Assembly (NCBI GenBank): GCA_023436175.1
Contig: JAEZKE010000160.1
Span: 1-17,114 of the forward strand
Length of the DNA stretch: 17,114 nucleotides
From: Methanobacteriota archaeon
Lineage (GTDB): Archaea; Methanobacteriota; Methanobacteria; Methanobacteriales; Methanobacteriaceae
Direction: 5' to 3'
The notes beneath the pieces are model-generated. The model was not told the origin of the DNA. It was given only the letters and a program-made list of their open reading frames with translations, and did no database searches. The stretch's first letter is position 1, and the number at the start of each line of letters is the position of its first letter. This document shows, piece after piece, positions 1-7,182 of this stretch. A program made the translations under genes and the position numbers.

Positions 1-96
1 CAGGATGATAGCTCTTCAACAATGCGAGATAATCTTCTAAAACTCATGGTAAGCCCTTTTATGAAATGTCTAAATAGTATCTATGAGATTATATAG
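1..96 (+). CDS. Possible 3' end of an unidentified gene (partial)
   Basis: Reading frame 1 is open from the window edge to a TAG stop at 94-96, giving 31 residues that contain MRDNLLKLMVSPFMK and end in SIYEII. About 60 percent of the codons start with a purine, which is mildly gene-like. I do not recognise the sequence. A competing reading exists on the minus strand: an ATG at 45-47 opens a frame running off the left edge (MSFRRLSRIVEELSS), with a TATA-like TTATATAA on that strand at about 102-110, a sensible distance upstream. Only one of the two is likely to be real. The window edge leaves too little sequence to decide. Confidence 0.3.
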   Translation, partial: QDDSSSTMRDNLLKLMVSPFMKCLNSIYEII

Positions 97-344
97 TCTA
101 TCTTATATAAATAATTGAACATTGAAAACAAGTATTAATTATAAATATTTAAACCATTTAATACATTTTATTATTAAGTTTAACTTTGGTTTATATATAA
201 ATAGTGGTAGTAGACTATTTAAATTAGAATTTTGTAAATAGTATAGATTTACGTTATGACTTTAATATAAATGTAAAGTTTTAAATGATATTGTAGAAAT
301 ATGACTTAATAACTATATAAATTATCAGTGGTTGAAGGAAATCT
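97..344. other. AT-rich intergenic region upstream of the first palindrome array
   Basis: No open frame or strong dyad is visible. The stretch is very AT-rich with several TATA-like runs. One at about 312-320 (CTATATAAA) would place a transcription start near 340-345, at the edge of the palindrome array. If it is used, the whole array would be transcribed as a leader of about 300 nt for the DUF211 gene. That is inference from spacing only. Confidence 0.4.
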
Positions 345-635
345 GTCAAAATCTACGATTTTGACGCCGCAAATCGAAGCATGCAAAAATCGTAGATTTT
401 TGCTGCCGGAGAAAATTACATTTTATCGGCCACAAAAACGCAGTTTTTGCTGGCATAGAAAATCTATGATTTTCTAAAGATTTGCAGGCTCTGATTTTCA
501 AACCCCAAAAATATTGAAAATATTCTGGAGGTTGTCAAAATTCATTCTGAATTTTGAGGACCTCAAAATAGAAAATTTTGGAGGTTGAAGGAAATGCATA
601 ACATTTCCGAAACCCCAAAAAACAAAGTTTTTTGG
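345..635. repeat. Palindrome array 1, ending in the DUF211 ribosome binding site
   Basis: A run of short inverted repeats. Clear units (stem, loop): 345-365 (GTCAAAATC, TAC); 383-403 (GCAAAAATC, GTA); 433-449 (CAAAAAC, GCA); 456-476 (TAGAAAATC, TAT); 536-556 (CAAAATTCA, TTC); 590-608 (GGAAATG, CATAA); 615-635 (CCAAAAAAC, AAA). Imperfect units lie near 408-430 (GAGAAAAT against ATTTTATC, loop TAC), 503-531 and 561-584. Stems are perfect in the clear units although sequences differ. Connectors are rich in GCC and GGC. Three GGAGG strings sit at the right edges of units (527-531, 580-584, 634-638), the last being the ribosome binding site of the next gene. GGTTGAAGGAAAT occurs twice, at 330-342 and 583-595. 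Confidence 0.9.
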
Positions 636-646
636 AGGATATTAAA

Positions 647-937
647 TTGGCAAAAGGCCTTATAAGGATTGTTTTAGATATATTAAAACCTCATGAACCG
701 AATATACCCTCATTTGCAAAATATTTAAGTGAACTAGAGGGAGTAGATGGTGTAAATGTTACTTTAATGGAAATAGATAAAGAAACAGAAAATGTTAAAG
801 TAACAATGCAGGGAAATGATTTAAATTTTGAACAAATAAATGAAGCAATTAAGCAATACGGCGGTTCAATTCACAGTGTTGACGAGGTTGTTGCTGGTAA
901 AAAACTTGTTGAGGAAGTTACAACACCTCAGGACTGA
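647..937 (+). CDS. DUF211 family protein
   Basis: A 96-residue protein beginning MAKGLIRIVLDILKPHEP, a pattern typical of the small archaeal DUF211 family. These are predicted to adopt a compact ferredoxin-like alpha/beta fold; no biochemical role is known to me. I chose TTG at 647 because a full GGAGG lies at 634-638 with 8 nt spacing; an earlier in-frame TTG at 632 would lie on top of that site. The gene ends 6 nt before the RraA-family gene, so the two are probably co-transcribed. The ribosome binding site is inside the 3' arm of the last hairpin of palindrome array 1, so translation may depend on opening that hairpin. Family assignment rests on recalled similarity and is good; function is unknown. 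Confidence 0.8.
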   Translation: MAKGLIRIVLDILKPHEPNIPSFAKYLSELEGVDGVNVTLMEIDKETENVKVTMQGNDLNFEQINEAIKQYGGSIHSVDEVVAGKKLVEEVTTPQD

Positions 938-943
938 TTTTAT

Positions 944-1609
944 ATGAGAAATAAGAAGAAGCTTTCACCTGAAAGCATCTTAGAATTATTTTCACCAAAA
1001 TTTTCTGATTCTAAATTAGCTCGCTTAAACCTTAATACATCCCAGGTTTCAGATGCTTTAAATAAAATAACAGGTATTCCTGGAGTATTATCTGGAATTA
1101 AGCCTCTAATGGAGGGGACTGTCATTGGAAGGGCTGTTACTGCCAGTACAATGACTGATGATTGGGGTACAAGTATAAAAGCGATAGAAGCAGCTAAAGA
1201 AGGAGAAATACTTGTTATTAAGGTTGAAGGCGATGATCAGGCAGTATGGGGAGAATTAGCCTCAAAAACAGCGCAGGAGAATGGAATAGTAAGTACGGTA
1301 ATCGATGGGGCTGTAAGAGATGTTGGAGCGGTTAAAAAATTAAAATATCCTGTATTCTCAAAGACCATTGTTCCTAATGCTGGAAGCGCAAAAGCTGAAG
1401 GTAAAGTTAATATTCCAATAACATGTGGAAACGTAACTGTTAATCCTCAAGATTTAATTATCGGAGATGAATGTGGGGTCATAGTTGTACCTGATATCTA
1501 TTTAAACGATGTTATAGAGGAAACATTACGTATTAAAAAAAATGAGGCTCAAATTATCTCTAAAATTGAAAAAGGATATGCTTTTTCAGATATACTTGGA
1601 TTAAGTTAA
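944..1609 (+). CDS. RraA / HMG-aldolase fold family protein
   Basis: 221 residues, close to the usual length for archaeal members of the RraA-like family. The typical core is visible: GEL at 103-105 within VWGELASKTA, followed by VIDGAVRD at 119-126, whose Arg and Asp form the substrate and metal site in the aldolase members. Family members include 4-hydroxy-4-methyl-2-oxoglutarate aldolases, oxaloacetate decarboxylases and the bacterial RNase E regulator RraA. The archaeal substrate cannot be read from sequence, and RNase E inhibition is unlikely here. The N-terminal 30 residues (lysine-rich, then SPESILELFSPKF) look like a lineage-specific extension. ATG at 944 follows the DUF211 stop by 6 nt, with weak upstream GGA, which suggests translational coupling. 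Family call is confident, reaction is not. Confidence 0.8.
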   Translation: MRNKKKLSPESILELFSPKFSDSKLARLNLNTSQVSDALNKITGIPGVLSGIKPLMEGTVIGRAVTASTMTDDWGTSIKAIEAAKEGEILVIKVEGDDQAVWGELASKTAQENGIVSTVIDGAVRDVGAVKKLKYPVFSKTIVPNAGSAKAEGKVNIPITCGNVTVNPQDLIIGDECGVIVVPDIYLNDVIEETLRIKKNEAQIISKIEKGYAFSDILGLS

Positions 1610-1643
1610 ATCCTGACCCTTTAAAAATTTGTTTTATTTTTAA

Positions 1644-1682
1644 CAAGCAATATGTTAATTTTTTTGATTAACTTACTGCTTG
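1644..1682. promoter_or_regulatory. Two-part dyad next to the flippase promoter
   Basis: A symmetric inverted repeat. CAAGCA (1644-1649) pairs with TGCTTG (1677-1682), and GTTAAT (1654-1659) pairs with ATTAAC (1667-1672). A 4-nt non-matching segment on each side separates the two stems, and 7 nt lie in the centre. It directly abuts the BRE-like GAAAAACC at 1682-1689. It could be an operator for an activator of the downstream gene, or a transcription stop for the RraA gene, whose stop codon ends 34 nt earlier. Confidence 0.4.
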
Positions 1683-1697
1683 AAAAACCTTTATATA
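1682..1697 (+). promoter_or_regulatory. BRE/TATA promoter of the flippase-like gene
   Basis: GAAAAACC followed by TTTATATA (1690-1697) is a textbook archaeal BRE plus TATA box. Transcription would start near 1718-1724, giving a leader of about 60 nt before ATG 1780. The same AACCTTTATATA core appears at the gar1 promoter. Confidence 0.65.
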
Positions 1698-1779
1698 ATT
1701 TTACATTCACATAACTTATAGTGATATTTGTACAACATTAATTTGTAAATTATTAACTCTATTTTTATGAGGATTCAAT

Positions 1780-2847
1780 ATGCAGAACACCACTGAATTT
1801 ATAAAAAGCCATAAATTGGAGATTGTACTATCTTTTGCCGTGGGTTTATTCATTATATTTTTAGTATCCTTTTTTGTAGGTTTAAATGATATTTTAAGTA
1901 TTTTAGATCACACTGATTTGGGAATAATGTTATTTACATTGGTTTTAGAACTAATTATGTTATTTATATGGGCTGTAAGATGGAGATTGATTCTACATAT
2001 CCTCCATAAGGCACCTAAATTTAAACAACTTGTTTTGATGTTGCTTGCAAGCATTTTTGGGAACAATGTCACTCCGGGCGCAGCTGGAGGAGAGCCACTG
2101 CGTGCATATCTTTTAGATAAGTTTGAAAATATTCCCTTTGAAATAGGATTTGCATCTACCACTGCAGATAGAGTTTTTGAATTTTTTCCATTTGTACTGA
2201 TATCTATCCTTACTATATACTTGATATTCACATTGAATGTTGGATTTTGGACCAGTTTGATAATAAGTATCGTAATTTTACTGATTATAATCTTCTTTGG
2301 GTTAATGGTATACGTTGGTTATAAAAAAGAAGTTGCTACACGAGTAGTTATTGCAATTGCAAAGCGAGTATACCCCCTTGCAAAAAGACTAACTTCTAAA
2401 GAAACCTCATTTACCAGTATCCATGATAAGTTGATGGAATATGTTGAAAGTTTTACTACAGGTTTTCAGGGTGTACTTAAGGATCGTAAGATGTTTATTG
2501 TGGGTATTTTTATTTCTTTTTTAATGTGGGGAATAGATAGTTTACGTTTCTATTTTACATTTGTAGCTATAGGCTACCACCCTCCAATTTTACCTGTGAT
2601 AATCATTTATACAGTTGCATTTGTGGTTTCTATACTTCCAACGATACCCGGATCTCTTGGTATACGTGAAGGTGTAATGGTTGCCCTTTTCTTGCCAGTA
2701 GGTATTTCTCCTGATGTAGTAATTGCAGTATCTTTGTTAGATCGGGTAGTAAGTTATGTTATTCCAACATTTATGGGTGCTTTTGCAACTTTCTACTTCG
2801 GAAAAAAATATAGAGATATAAAAGAAAATTCAAAAACTCAAGCATGA
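1780..2847 (+). CDS. Flippase-like integral membrane protein (LPG_synthase_TM / UPF0104 family)
   Basis: 355 residues dominated by hydrophobic segments, for example about 15-37, 45-66, 82-95, 132-152, 157-180 and three more in the C-terminal half, giving roughly eight membrane helices. The family signature TPGAAGGEPLRAYLL is at 98-112, and a second conserved stretch TIPGSLGIREG lies near the C-terminus. The family includes the membrane domain of lysylphosphatidylglycerol synthase and proteins proposed to flip or move lipid-linked molecules. In archaea the substrate is usually unknown; a lipid-linked sugar or isoprenoid carrier is possible. ATG 1780 is preceded by GAGG at 1769-1772, 7 nt away. 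It has its own promoter and no close neighbour on its strand, so context adds little. Confidence 0.8.
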   Translation: MQNTTEFIKSHKLEIVLSFAVGLFIIFLVSFFVGLNDILSILDHTDLGIMLFTLVLELIMLFIWAVRWRLILHILHKAPKFKQLVLMLLASIFGNNVTPGAAGGEPLRAYLLDKFENIPFEIGFASTTADRVFEFFPFVLISILTIYLIFTLNVGFWTSLIISIVILLIIIFFGLMVYVGYKKEVATRVVIAIAKRVYPLAKRLTSKETSFTSIHDKLMEYVESFTTGFQGVLKDRKMFIVGIFISFLMWGIDSLRFYFTFVAIGYHPPILPVIIIYTVAFVVSILPTIPGSLGIREGVMVALFLPVGISPDVVIAVSLLDRVVSYVIPTFMGAFATFYFGKKYRDIKENSKTQA

Positions 2848-3051
2848 TATATAACAATTAATTTGATTAAAGAATAATTTTTTTAAGATTATTATTCATT
2901 AAAATCCTTTATTTTAAGTTTCTTGTATTCTATATTAAAATTTAATCATTGATTTATCTTACTAAATGTAATTTTTAGTTTAAAGATTAAATGTTAGATT
3001 ATAAATCCAAAAGGCTTATATTAAAGATTAACCTTTATTATTTAAAAATAT

Positions 3052-3066
3052 CGAAACCTTTATATA
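3052..3066 (+). promoter_or_regulatory. BRE/TATA promoter of gar1-tfb
   Basis: CGAAACC (3052-3058) followed by TTTATATA (3059-3066) is the strongest promoter-like sequence in the window. The expected start near 3085-3092 lies downstream of the ATG at 2991. The reading frame extension from 2991 to 3116 is therefore probably not translated, and Gar1 must start later. Confidence 0.7.
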
Positions 3067-3116
3067 TAACTTCCACGCATTATAATAAATATATAAAATT
3101 ATCGGTTGATGATAAA

Positions 3117-3392
3117 CTGAAAAAATTGGGAATTATCTCACATATCTCCAACAAAGGCAAGATCATACTAAGATCGGATAAAACGCCGGGTTTTGGACTA
3201 CCTGTTTTTACTGAAGATAAAAAAAGAATTGGAACTGTTCACGATTTCTTTGGACCTACAAAAAGACCGTATATATCAGTTAAAGCTTACGCAAAAAATA
3301 CTGAAAACCTTGAAAAGCGAGTTGGAGAGACCTTGTATATATCATCAAAACCTATAAAAAAGTGGGGGCGAAAAAAACGAAAGAAAAGATGA
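3117..3392 (+). CDS. gar1: H/ACA ribonucleoprotein core protein Gar1
   Basis: Gar1 is a subunit of archaeal H/ACA guide RNPs that make pseudouridine in rRNA and tRNA. The frame encodes KKLGIISHISNKGKIILRS, then GFGLPVF, VHDFFGPTKRPYISVK and a very basic tail GRKKRKKR, all typical of archaeal Gar1. Length is 91 residues if translation starts at CTG 3117, which yields MKKLG and matches the MKRLG start that I recall for Pyrococcus Gar1. The frame is open upstream to ATG 2991, but the TATA box at 3059-3066 lies inside that extension and the extra residues do not look like Gar1. No ATG or GTG is available in frame near the domain start; TTG 3126 is the other option. The ribosome binding site is poor (GGTTGATGAT at 3104-3113). 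The stop overlaps the tfb start. Confidence 0.8.
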   Translation: MKKLGIISHISNKGKIILRSDKTPGFGLPVFTEDKKRIGTVHDFFGPTKRPYISVKAYAKNTENLEKRVGETLYISSKPIKKWGRKKRKKR

Positions 3393-4324
3393 AATACGAC
3401 GTTTCAGAAATTGAAAAGGTCGAAACAAGATGCCCAGAATGCGATTCTGATAAACTCATTAATGATCACGAACGCGGAGAGATAGTATGCGGTGCGTGTG
3501 GTCTGGTTATCGATGATAATTTAGTTGATATGGGACCAGAATGGAGAGCATTTGACCATGAGCAAAGGGATAAAAGGACAAGAGTAGGTGCTCCTATAAC
3601 TTACACAATCCACGATAAGGGTTTAAGTACCATGATCGATTGGAGGAACAAGGATATCTATGGTAGGGATATTCCTGCAAGGAACCGTGCTCAATGGTAC
3701 CGTTTAAGGAAATGGCAGAGAAAAATAAGGATTTCTGGTGCTACGGAAAGAAACCTTGCATTTGCTTTAAGTGAACTTGATAGGGACTCTTCAAGATTAG
3801 GTTTACCTAGGAGTGTAAGAGAAGCAGCTTCAGTTGTTTACCGAAGTGCTGTTGAAAATAAACTCATAAGAGGAAGGAGTATAGAAGGTGTGGTTGCAGC
3901 ATCATTATATGCAGCATGCAGACGATGTAATGTTCCAAGGACTCTTGATGAGATTGCAGAAGTTTCTCGAGTAAGTAAAAAAGAAGTTGGAAGAACTTAC
4001 AGGTTCTTAACACGTGAACTTAACATAAAATTACCACCCACATCTCCAGTTGATTACGTACCACGATTTGCAAGTGAATTAAGCTTATCTGGTGAAGTAC
4101 AATCCAAAGCTATTGAAATAATCGAAAAAGCGATGGAAAAAGGTCTTACATCTGGTAGAGGACCAACAGGAGTTGCAGCAGCAGCTTTATATATAGCATC
4201 TGTACTTCTGGGTGAAAGAAAAACTCAAAGGGATGTTGCAGATATTGCGGGCGTAACTGAAGTAACTATCCGTAACAGATACAAAGAGCTTACAGAACAG
4301 CTCGATATGGGTGTAACTTTATAG
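3389..4324 (+). CDS. tfb: Transcription initiation factor IIB (TFB)
   Basis: TFB binds the BRE and the TBP-TATA complex and recruits RNA polymerase. 311 residues, normal for archaeal TFB. An N-terminal zinc ribbon has Cys15, Cys18, Cys34 and Cys37 (RCPECDS and EIVCGACG). The B-reader/linker region follows (EWRAFDHEQRDKRTRVGAPIT, in two parts around 54-74). Two cyclin-like repeats fill the rest, roughly 115-200 and 210-300, each ending with a helix-turn-helix-like segment (TLDEIAEVSRVSKKEVGRTY and TQRDVADIAGVTEVTIRNRY). ATG 3389 overlaps the gar1 stop as ATGA, implying coupled translation; an earlier in-frame GTG at 3362 would sit deeper in gar1. Pairing of gar1 with tfb on one mRNA links RNA-guided modification with general transcription. 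Confidence 0.95.
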   Translation: MKYDVSEIEKVETRCPECDSDKLINDHERGEIVCGACGLVIDDNLVDMGPEWRAFDHEQRDKRTRVGAPITYTIHDKGLSTMIDWRNKDIYGRDIPARNRAQWYRLRKWQRKIRISGATERNLAFALSELDRDSSRLGLPRSVREAASVVYRSAVENKLIRGRSIEGVVAASLYAACRRCNVPRTLDEIAEVSRVSKKEVGRTYRFLTRELNIKLPPTSPVDYVPRFASELSLSGEVQSKAIEIIEKAMEKGLTSGRGPTGVAAAALYIASVLLGERKTQRDVADIAGVTEVTIRNRYKELTEQLDMGVTL

Positions 4325-4503
4325 TTACCCTACTTACTTTAAAACTATTTTTTAGGCGTTTAATCAAAAAAGGTAGTATGCAAATTAAGCTATTACCTAT
4401 CAAATTTTATTAAAACTTGAAATTTGTTTTTATATTGTGTATTGTATTAATTTTATTAATTATACTATAAAATTAGCTGAAAACTAATAAAAAAAGAGGA
4501 ATT

Positions 4504-4704
4504 TTAGAATCCTAGTTGTCCTCTAAACACATATAATAGATAAACTATTACAATTACTGCAAGAATTATATAAAACATTCTCCGACTTTTAGCGACTTTT
4601 CTAGCTCTTTCTGCGTATGCTTCTTCACATTTGGGTGAGCAAAATCGCTCTTCTGGTGGAATTGATATTCCGCATACTGGACAGTGTTTATGTGGTTTTG
4701 TCAT
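4504..4704 (-). CDS. Small zinc-ribbon protein with one membrane helix (DUF2116-like)
   Basis: 66 residues. The N-terminus has a zinc-binding pattern Cys8-x2-Cys11 and Cys22-x3-Cys26 (HCPVCG and FCSPKCEEAY), followed by a basic stretch RARKVAKSRR and a hydrophobic helix at about 43-61 (MFYIILAVIVIVYLLYVF). By the positive-inside rule the zinc ribbon should face the cytoplasm. Similar tiny proteins are common in methanogens and are annotated as DUF2116 or zinc-ribbon proteins of unknown function. A good ribosome binding site, AGAGGTG, lies just upstream on the minus strand (complement of 4712-4719). It is 193 nt downstream of pyrH on the same strand and may have its own promoter (TTTATAAA, complement of about 4848-4856). 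It converges with tfb. Confidence 0.75.
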   Translation of the reverse strand: MTKPHKHCPVCGISIPPEERFCSPKCEEAYAERARKVAKSRRMFYIILAVIVIVYLLYVFRGQLGF

Positions 4705-4897
4705 ATTAATACACCTCTTTTATTATAAGTAGTTTAAAATTGAATCTTCAATGTAAAACTTTAAAAATATGTATCCATTAATTAACCATCTTAATTCCTG
4801 TAAAAAAATGATGTTTAGAATACTTTATGATACATATATCATCCATATTTATAAAGACTACGATGAATTATTAATAATTAAATGAGGAACTGATTTC

Positions 4898-5572
4898 TTA
4901 ATCGTGGATGATTGTAGTTCCTATTTCGCTGAAAACCGCTTTTTGAATGTTTTCAGCATGTGTCCCGTTTACAATTCTTGTTTTTATTTTGGAACGTTTG
5001 ATTATTTGTATTGCAGTGCTGTCGAAAAATTCGTATGTGCCTGCTTTAGTTTCTTTACTGCTTAAAATGGACATCATTTCTGCAGGGGTAATCTTTTCAA
5101 ACATCTTTGCTTCACTATACTTGTTTGGGTCTTTATCGTATAATCCATCCACTGATGTGGCGTTTATTAAAAGATCAGCATTTACAAACTCTGCAAGGAT
5201 ACTGCTAACAGCATCTGTACTGTGGGCAGGTTCAGTTCCACCCATAACTACGATTTTGCCAGATACTGAAAATTCAATTGCTTCTTGGAAATTTTTAGCT
5301 ACCTTAGGATATGCATCTTCACCAAGGGCCATAATTAGAAGTTTGGCATTTAATCTTGTAACATCAATTCCTATATCATCACAGGCTGCTTCAGAAACTT
5401 TAAGATCCCTTGCAATTCCAATATATTCACGAGCGGGTTTTCCACCGCCAACTACAATAAATAACCTGTGTTCATCATTCATATTTCTTAAAACATCGGC
5501 ATAATCTTTAAATTTTTCATGGTTATTCTCTTTAATTATTATAGATCCGCCTACTGCGACCACAATTTTCAT
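4898..5572 (-). CDS. pyrH: UMP kinase (archaeal PyrH)
   Basis: Catalyses UMP + ATP to UDP + ADP in pyrimidine nucleotide synthesis, in the cytoplasm. 224 residues, the normal archaeal length, with the amino-acid-kinase fold. Visible landmarks: VAVGGSII at the N-terminus (phosphate binding), VVGGGKPAREYI at about 40-51, DDIGIDVTRLNA, the nucleotide-site stretch GGTEPAHSTDAV, and INATSVDGLYDKDP. The AHSTDA and GKPAREYI stretches are those of archaeal UMP kinase rather than of the related isopentenyl phosphate kinase, glutamate kinase or carbamate kinase. ATG at 5570-5572 is preceded by GGTGATGAT (complement of 5576-5584), an excellent match to the archaeal 16S tail. It is transcribed divergently from prf1. 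Confidence 0.93.
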   Translation of the reverse strand: MKIVVAVGGSIIIKENNHEKFKDYADVLRNMNDEHRLFIVVGGGKPAREYIGIARDLKVSEAACDDIGIDVTRLNAKLLIMALGEDAYPKVAKNFQEAIEFSVSGKIVVMGGTEPAHSTDAVSSILAEFVNADLLINATSVDGLYDKDPNKYSEAKMFEKITPAEMMSILSSKETKAGTYEFFDSTAIQIIKRSKIKTRIVNGTHAENIQKAVFSEIGTTIIHD

Positions 5573-5852
5573 ATTATCATCACCATATTAATTGTCATGA
5601 AACTTAAATAAATATAATTCTAAATTATAAAGTAGAATTAGTAAGGTTTTAATTATATATTATTGAAGATATAATATAAAATAAATAGCTTATGTTCTGA
5701 TATTTTAAATTATGAGGATATAAGGAACTAATTTACTGGAATGGTTTGATATATTATTGAAGAGATATATTAAATAGCTTATGTTTTAATATTTTAAATT
5801 ATGTTGATATAATGAACTAATTTATTATTACTATTACTAAGGAGTGATTTTT
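5573..5852. promoter_or_regulatory. Divergent pyrH / prf1 promoter region
   Basis: A 280-bp AT-rich gap between two divergent genes with no gene-like frame. It holds the imperfect tandem repeat listed separately, with many TATA-like strings (for example TATATATTATT near 5655 and ATATATTATT near 5750). I cannot pick one functional TATA box with confidence. Confidence 0.5.
5655..5824 (+). repeat. Imperfect tandem repeat of about 80 bp upstream of prf1
   Basis: Copy A is 5655-5735 and copy B is 5749-5824. Both start ATATATTATTGAAG, share AATAGCTTATGTT, then ATTTTAAATTATG, and end GAACTAATTTA. Copy B is 5 bp shorter in the first third, and several substitutions separate the copies. Copy B ends 28 nt before the prf1 start codon, so the unit probably carries promoter or leader sequence that was duplicated. 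Confidence 0.75.
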
Positions 5853-7082
5853 TTGGCTGAAGTATCATCAAAAGAGTTATACGAGTTTAAAAGAACCATC
5901 GAAGAACTCGCAGATAAAAAAGGAAGAGGAACAGAACTTGTATCCGTTTATATCCCGCCAGATAAACAGGTGAGTGATGTTGTAAAGCACATGCGGGAAG
6001 AGCTAAGCCAAAGTGCTAACATTAAAAGTAAACAAACAAAAAAGAACGTGCAGTCTGCAATTGAGGTAATCGTGCAGAAATTGAAGTTATTCCCGAAACC
6101 TCCGGAACATGGATTGCTTCTTTTTGTTGGAATGATCCCTAAAGGTGGTCCTGGTACCGAAAAAATGGAAACTTACGTTTTTGAGCCGCCAGAAGTTATA
6201 CAGACTTACACATATCACTGTAATTCTGAATTTTATCTGGAACCACTTCAGGATATGTTGGACGTTAAGGAAACATATGGGCTTGCGGTACTGGACAGAA
6301 AAGAAGCTACAATCGCTGTCTTACGAGGTAAGCGAATTGACATTGTTAAAACATTAACAAGTGGTGTTCCAGGTAAGCACAAAGCAGGTGGGCAATCTCA
6401 GCGAAGGTTTGACCGTTTAATTGACCTTGCAGCTCATGAGTTCTTAAAAAGAATAGGACATCATATTAACGATGCTTTCTTACCAATCCCTGACTTAAAG
6501 GGAGTAGTATTAGGTGGACCTGGGCATACCAAGGAAGAGTTCCTTGAAGGAGATTATATGCACTATGAAATTAAAAATAAGGTTATAACCACTGTAGATA
6601 CCTCATATACTGGTGAATTTGGTATAAGAGAAGTCATCGACAAGTCCATGGATGTTTTAAATGAAATGGATATAATGCGTGAGAAAAGGCTTGTACAGAG
6701 GTTTTTAAAGGAACTTATAAATGAAGACGGACTTTCATCTTATGGAGAAGCTGATGTAAGGCGAAATCTTGAATTAGGTGCAGTTGAAGTCCTTCTTTTA
6801 TCTGAAGACGTTAGTTACAAGCGTGAAACGTGTGAATGTCCTGCATGTGCTTATACTGAAGGAAAAACTATTAAAAAATCTGAAGAAATAGAAAATGAAC
6901 AATGCCCACAATGTGGAGAAATAATGAAGGTAGTTGGAACAAGGGACATCATTGATGAATTTGTGGATATGGCTGAAGAAGTGGGATCTGACATTGAGAT
7001 AATTTCAACTGAAACAGAGGAAGGAATGCAGTTGTTACGTGCATTTGGTGGCATTGCTGCTATACTTAGGTATCGGACTTAA
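5853..7082 (+). CDS. prf1: Peptide chain release factor aRF1
   Basis: aRF1 recognises all three stop codons and triggers peptide release at the ribosome. 409 residues, typical length. Domain 1 carries NIKS at 56-59 and the Y121-x-C123-x3-F127 stop-decoding motif (YHCNSEF); domain 2 carries GGQ at 179-181 (KAGGQSQRR), which enters the peptidyl transferase centre. The C-terminal domain holds a cysteine cluster (CECPAC, later CPQCG) likely to bind zinc. I chose TTG 5853 because GGAG at 5841-5844 is 8 nt away and it yields the usual MAEVSSKELYEFKR start; a GTG at 5844 overlaps the ribosome binding site. The last 16 codons before the stop are repeated, with only synonymous changes, at 7195-7242. 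Confidence 0.96.
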   Translation: MAEVSSKELYEFKRTIEELADKKGRGTELVSVYIPPDKQVSDVVKHMREELSQSANIKSKQTKKNVQSAIEVIVQKLKLFPKPPEHGLLLFVGMIPKGGPGTEKMETYVFEPPEVIQTYTYHCNSEFYLEPLQDMLDVKETYGLAVLDRKEATIAVLRGKRIDIVKTLTSGVPGKHKAGGQSQRRFDRLIDLAAHEFLKRIGHHINDAFLPIPDLKGVVLGGPGHTKEEFLEGDYMHYEIKNKVITTVDTSYTGEFGIREVIDKSMDVLNEMDIMREKRLVQRFLKELINEDGLSSYGEADVRRNLELGAVEVLLLSEDVSYKRETCECPACAYTEGKTIKKSEEIENEQCPQCGEIMKVVGTRDIIDEFVDMAEEVGSDIEIISTETEEGMQLLRAFGGIAAILRYRT

Positions 7083-7125
7083 GTATATTTCTATTTTTTT
7101 TGAATTTTGTCTCTTTTCTTCCGTA

Positions 7126-7180
7126 GCGAAAAACTCCTTTTTTCGCGAGGAACTTTTGATCAACCTTTTTTTGAAAAAGG
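7126..7180. repeat. Two hairpins just after prf1
   Basis: GCGAAAAA (7126-7133) pairs with TTTTTCGC (7139-7146) around CTCCT, and outer TTCC/GGAA (7119-7122, 7149-7152) can extend it. CCTTTTT (7164-7170) pairs with AAAAAGG (7174-7180) around TTG. They may act in 3'-end formation of the prf1 transcript. The second has a T-rich 5' arm, opposite to the arrays elsewhere, so it may not be the same family. Confidence 0.6.
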
Positions 7181-7182
7181 CT

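Noticed and set aside
2868..2905. GAATAAT / ATTATTATTC inverted repeat after the flippase gene as a terminator
   Set aside because: Very AT-rich, imperfect, and the kind of dyad expected by chance in such sequence.
2991..3116. N-terminal extension of Gar1 from ATG 2991
   Set aside because: No ribosome binding site, residues unlike Gar1, and a strong promoter lies inside it.
7126..7180. Hairpins after prf1 as ordinary members of the palindrome family
   Set aside because: One has the opposite arm polarity and the other a 5-nt pyrimidine-rich loop; they fit a 3'-end structure equally well, so they are listed separately.
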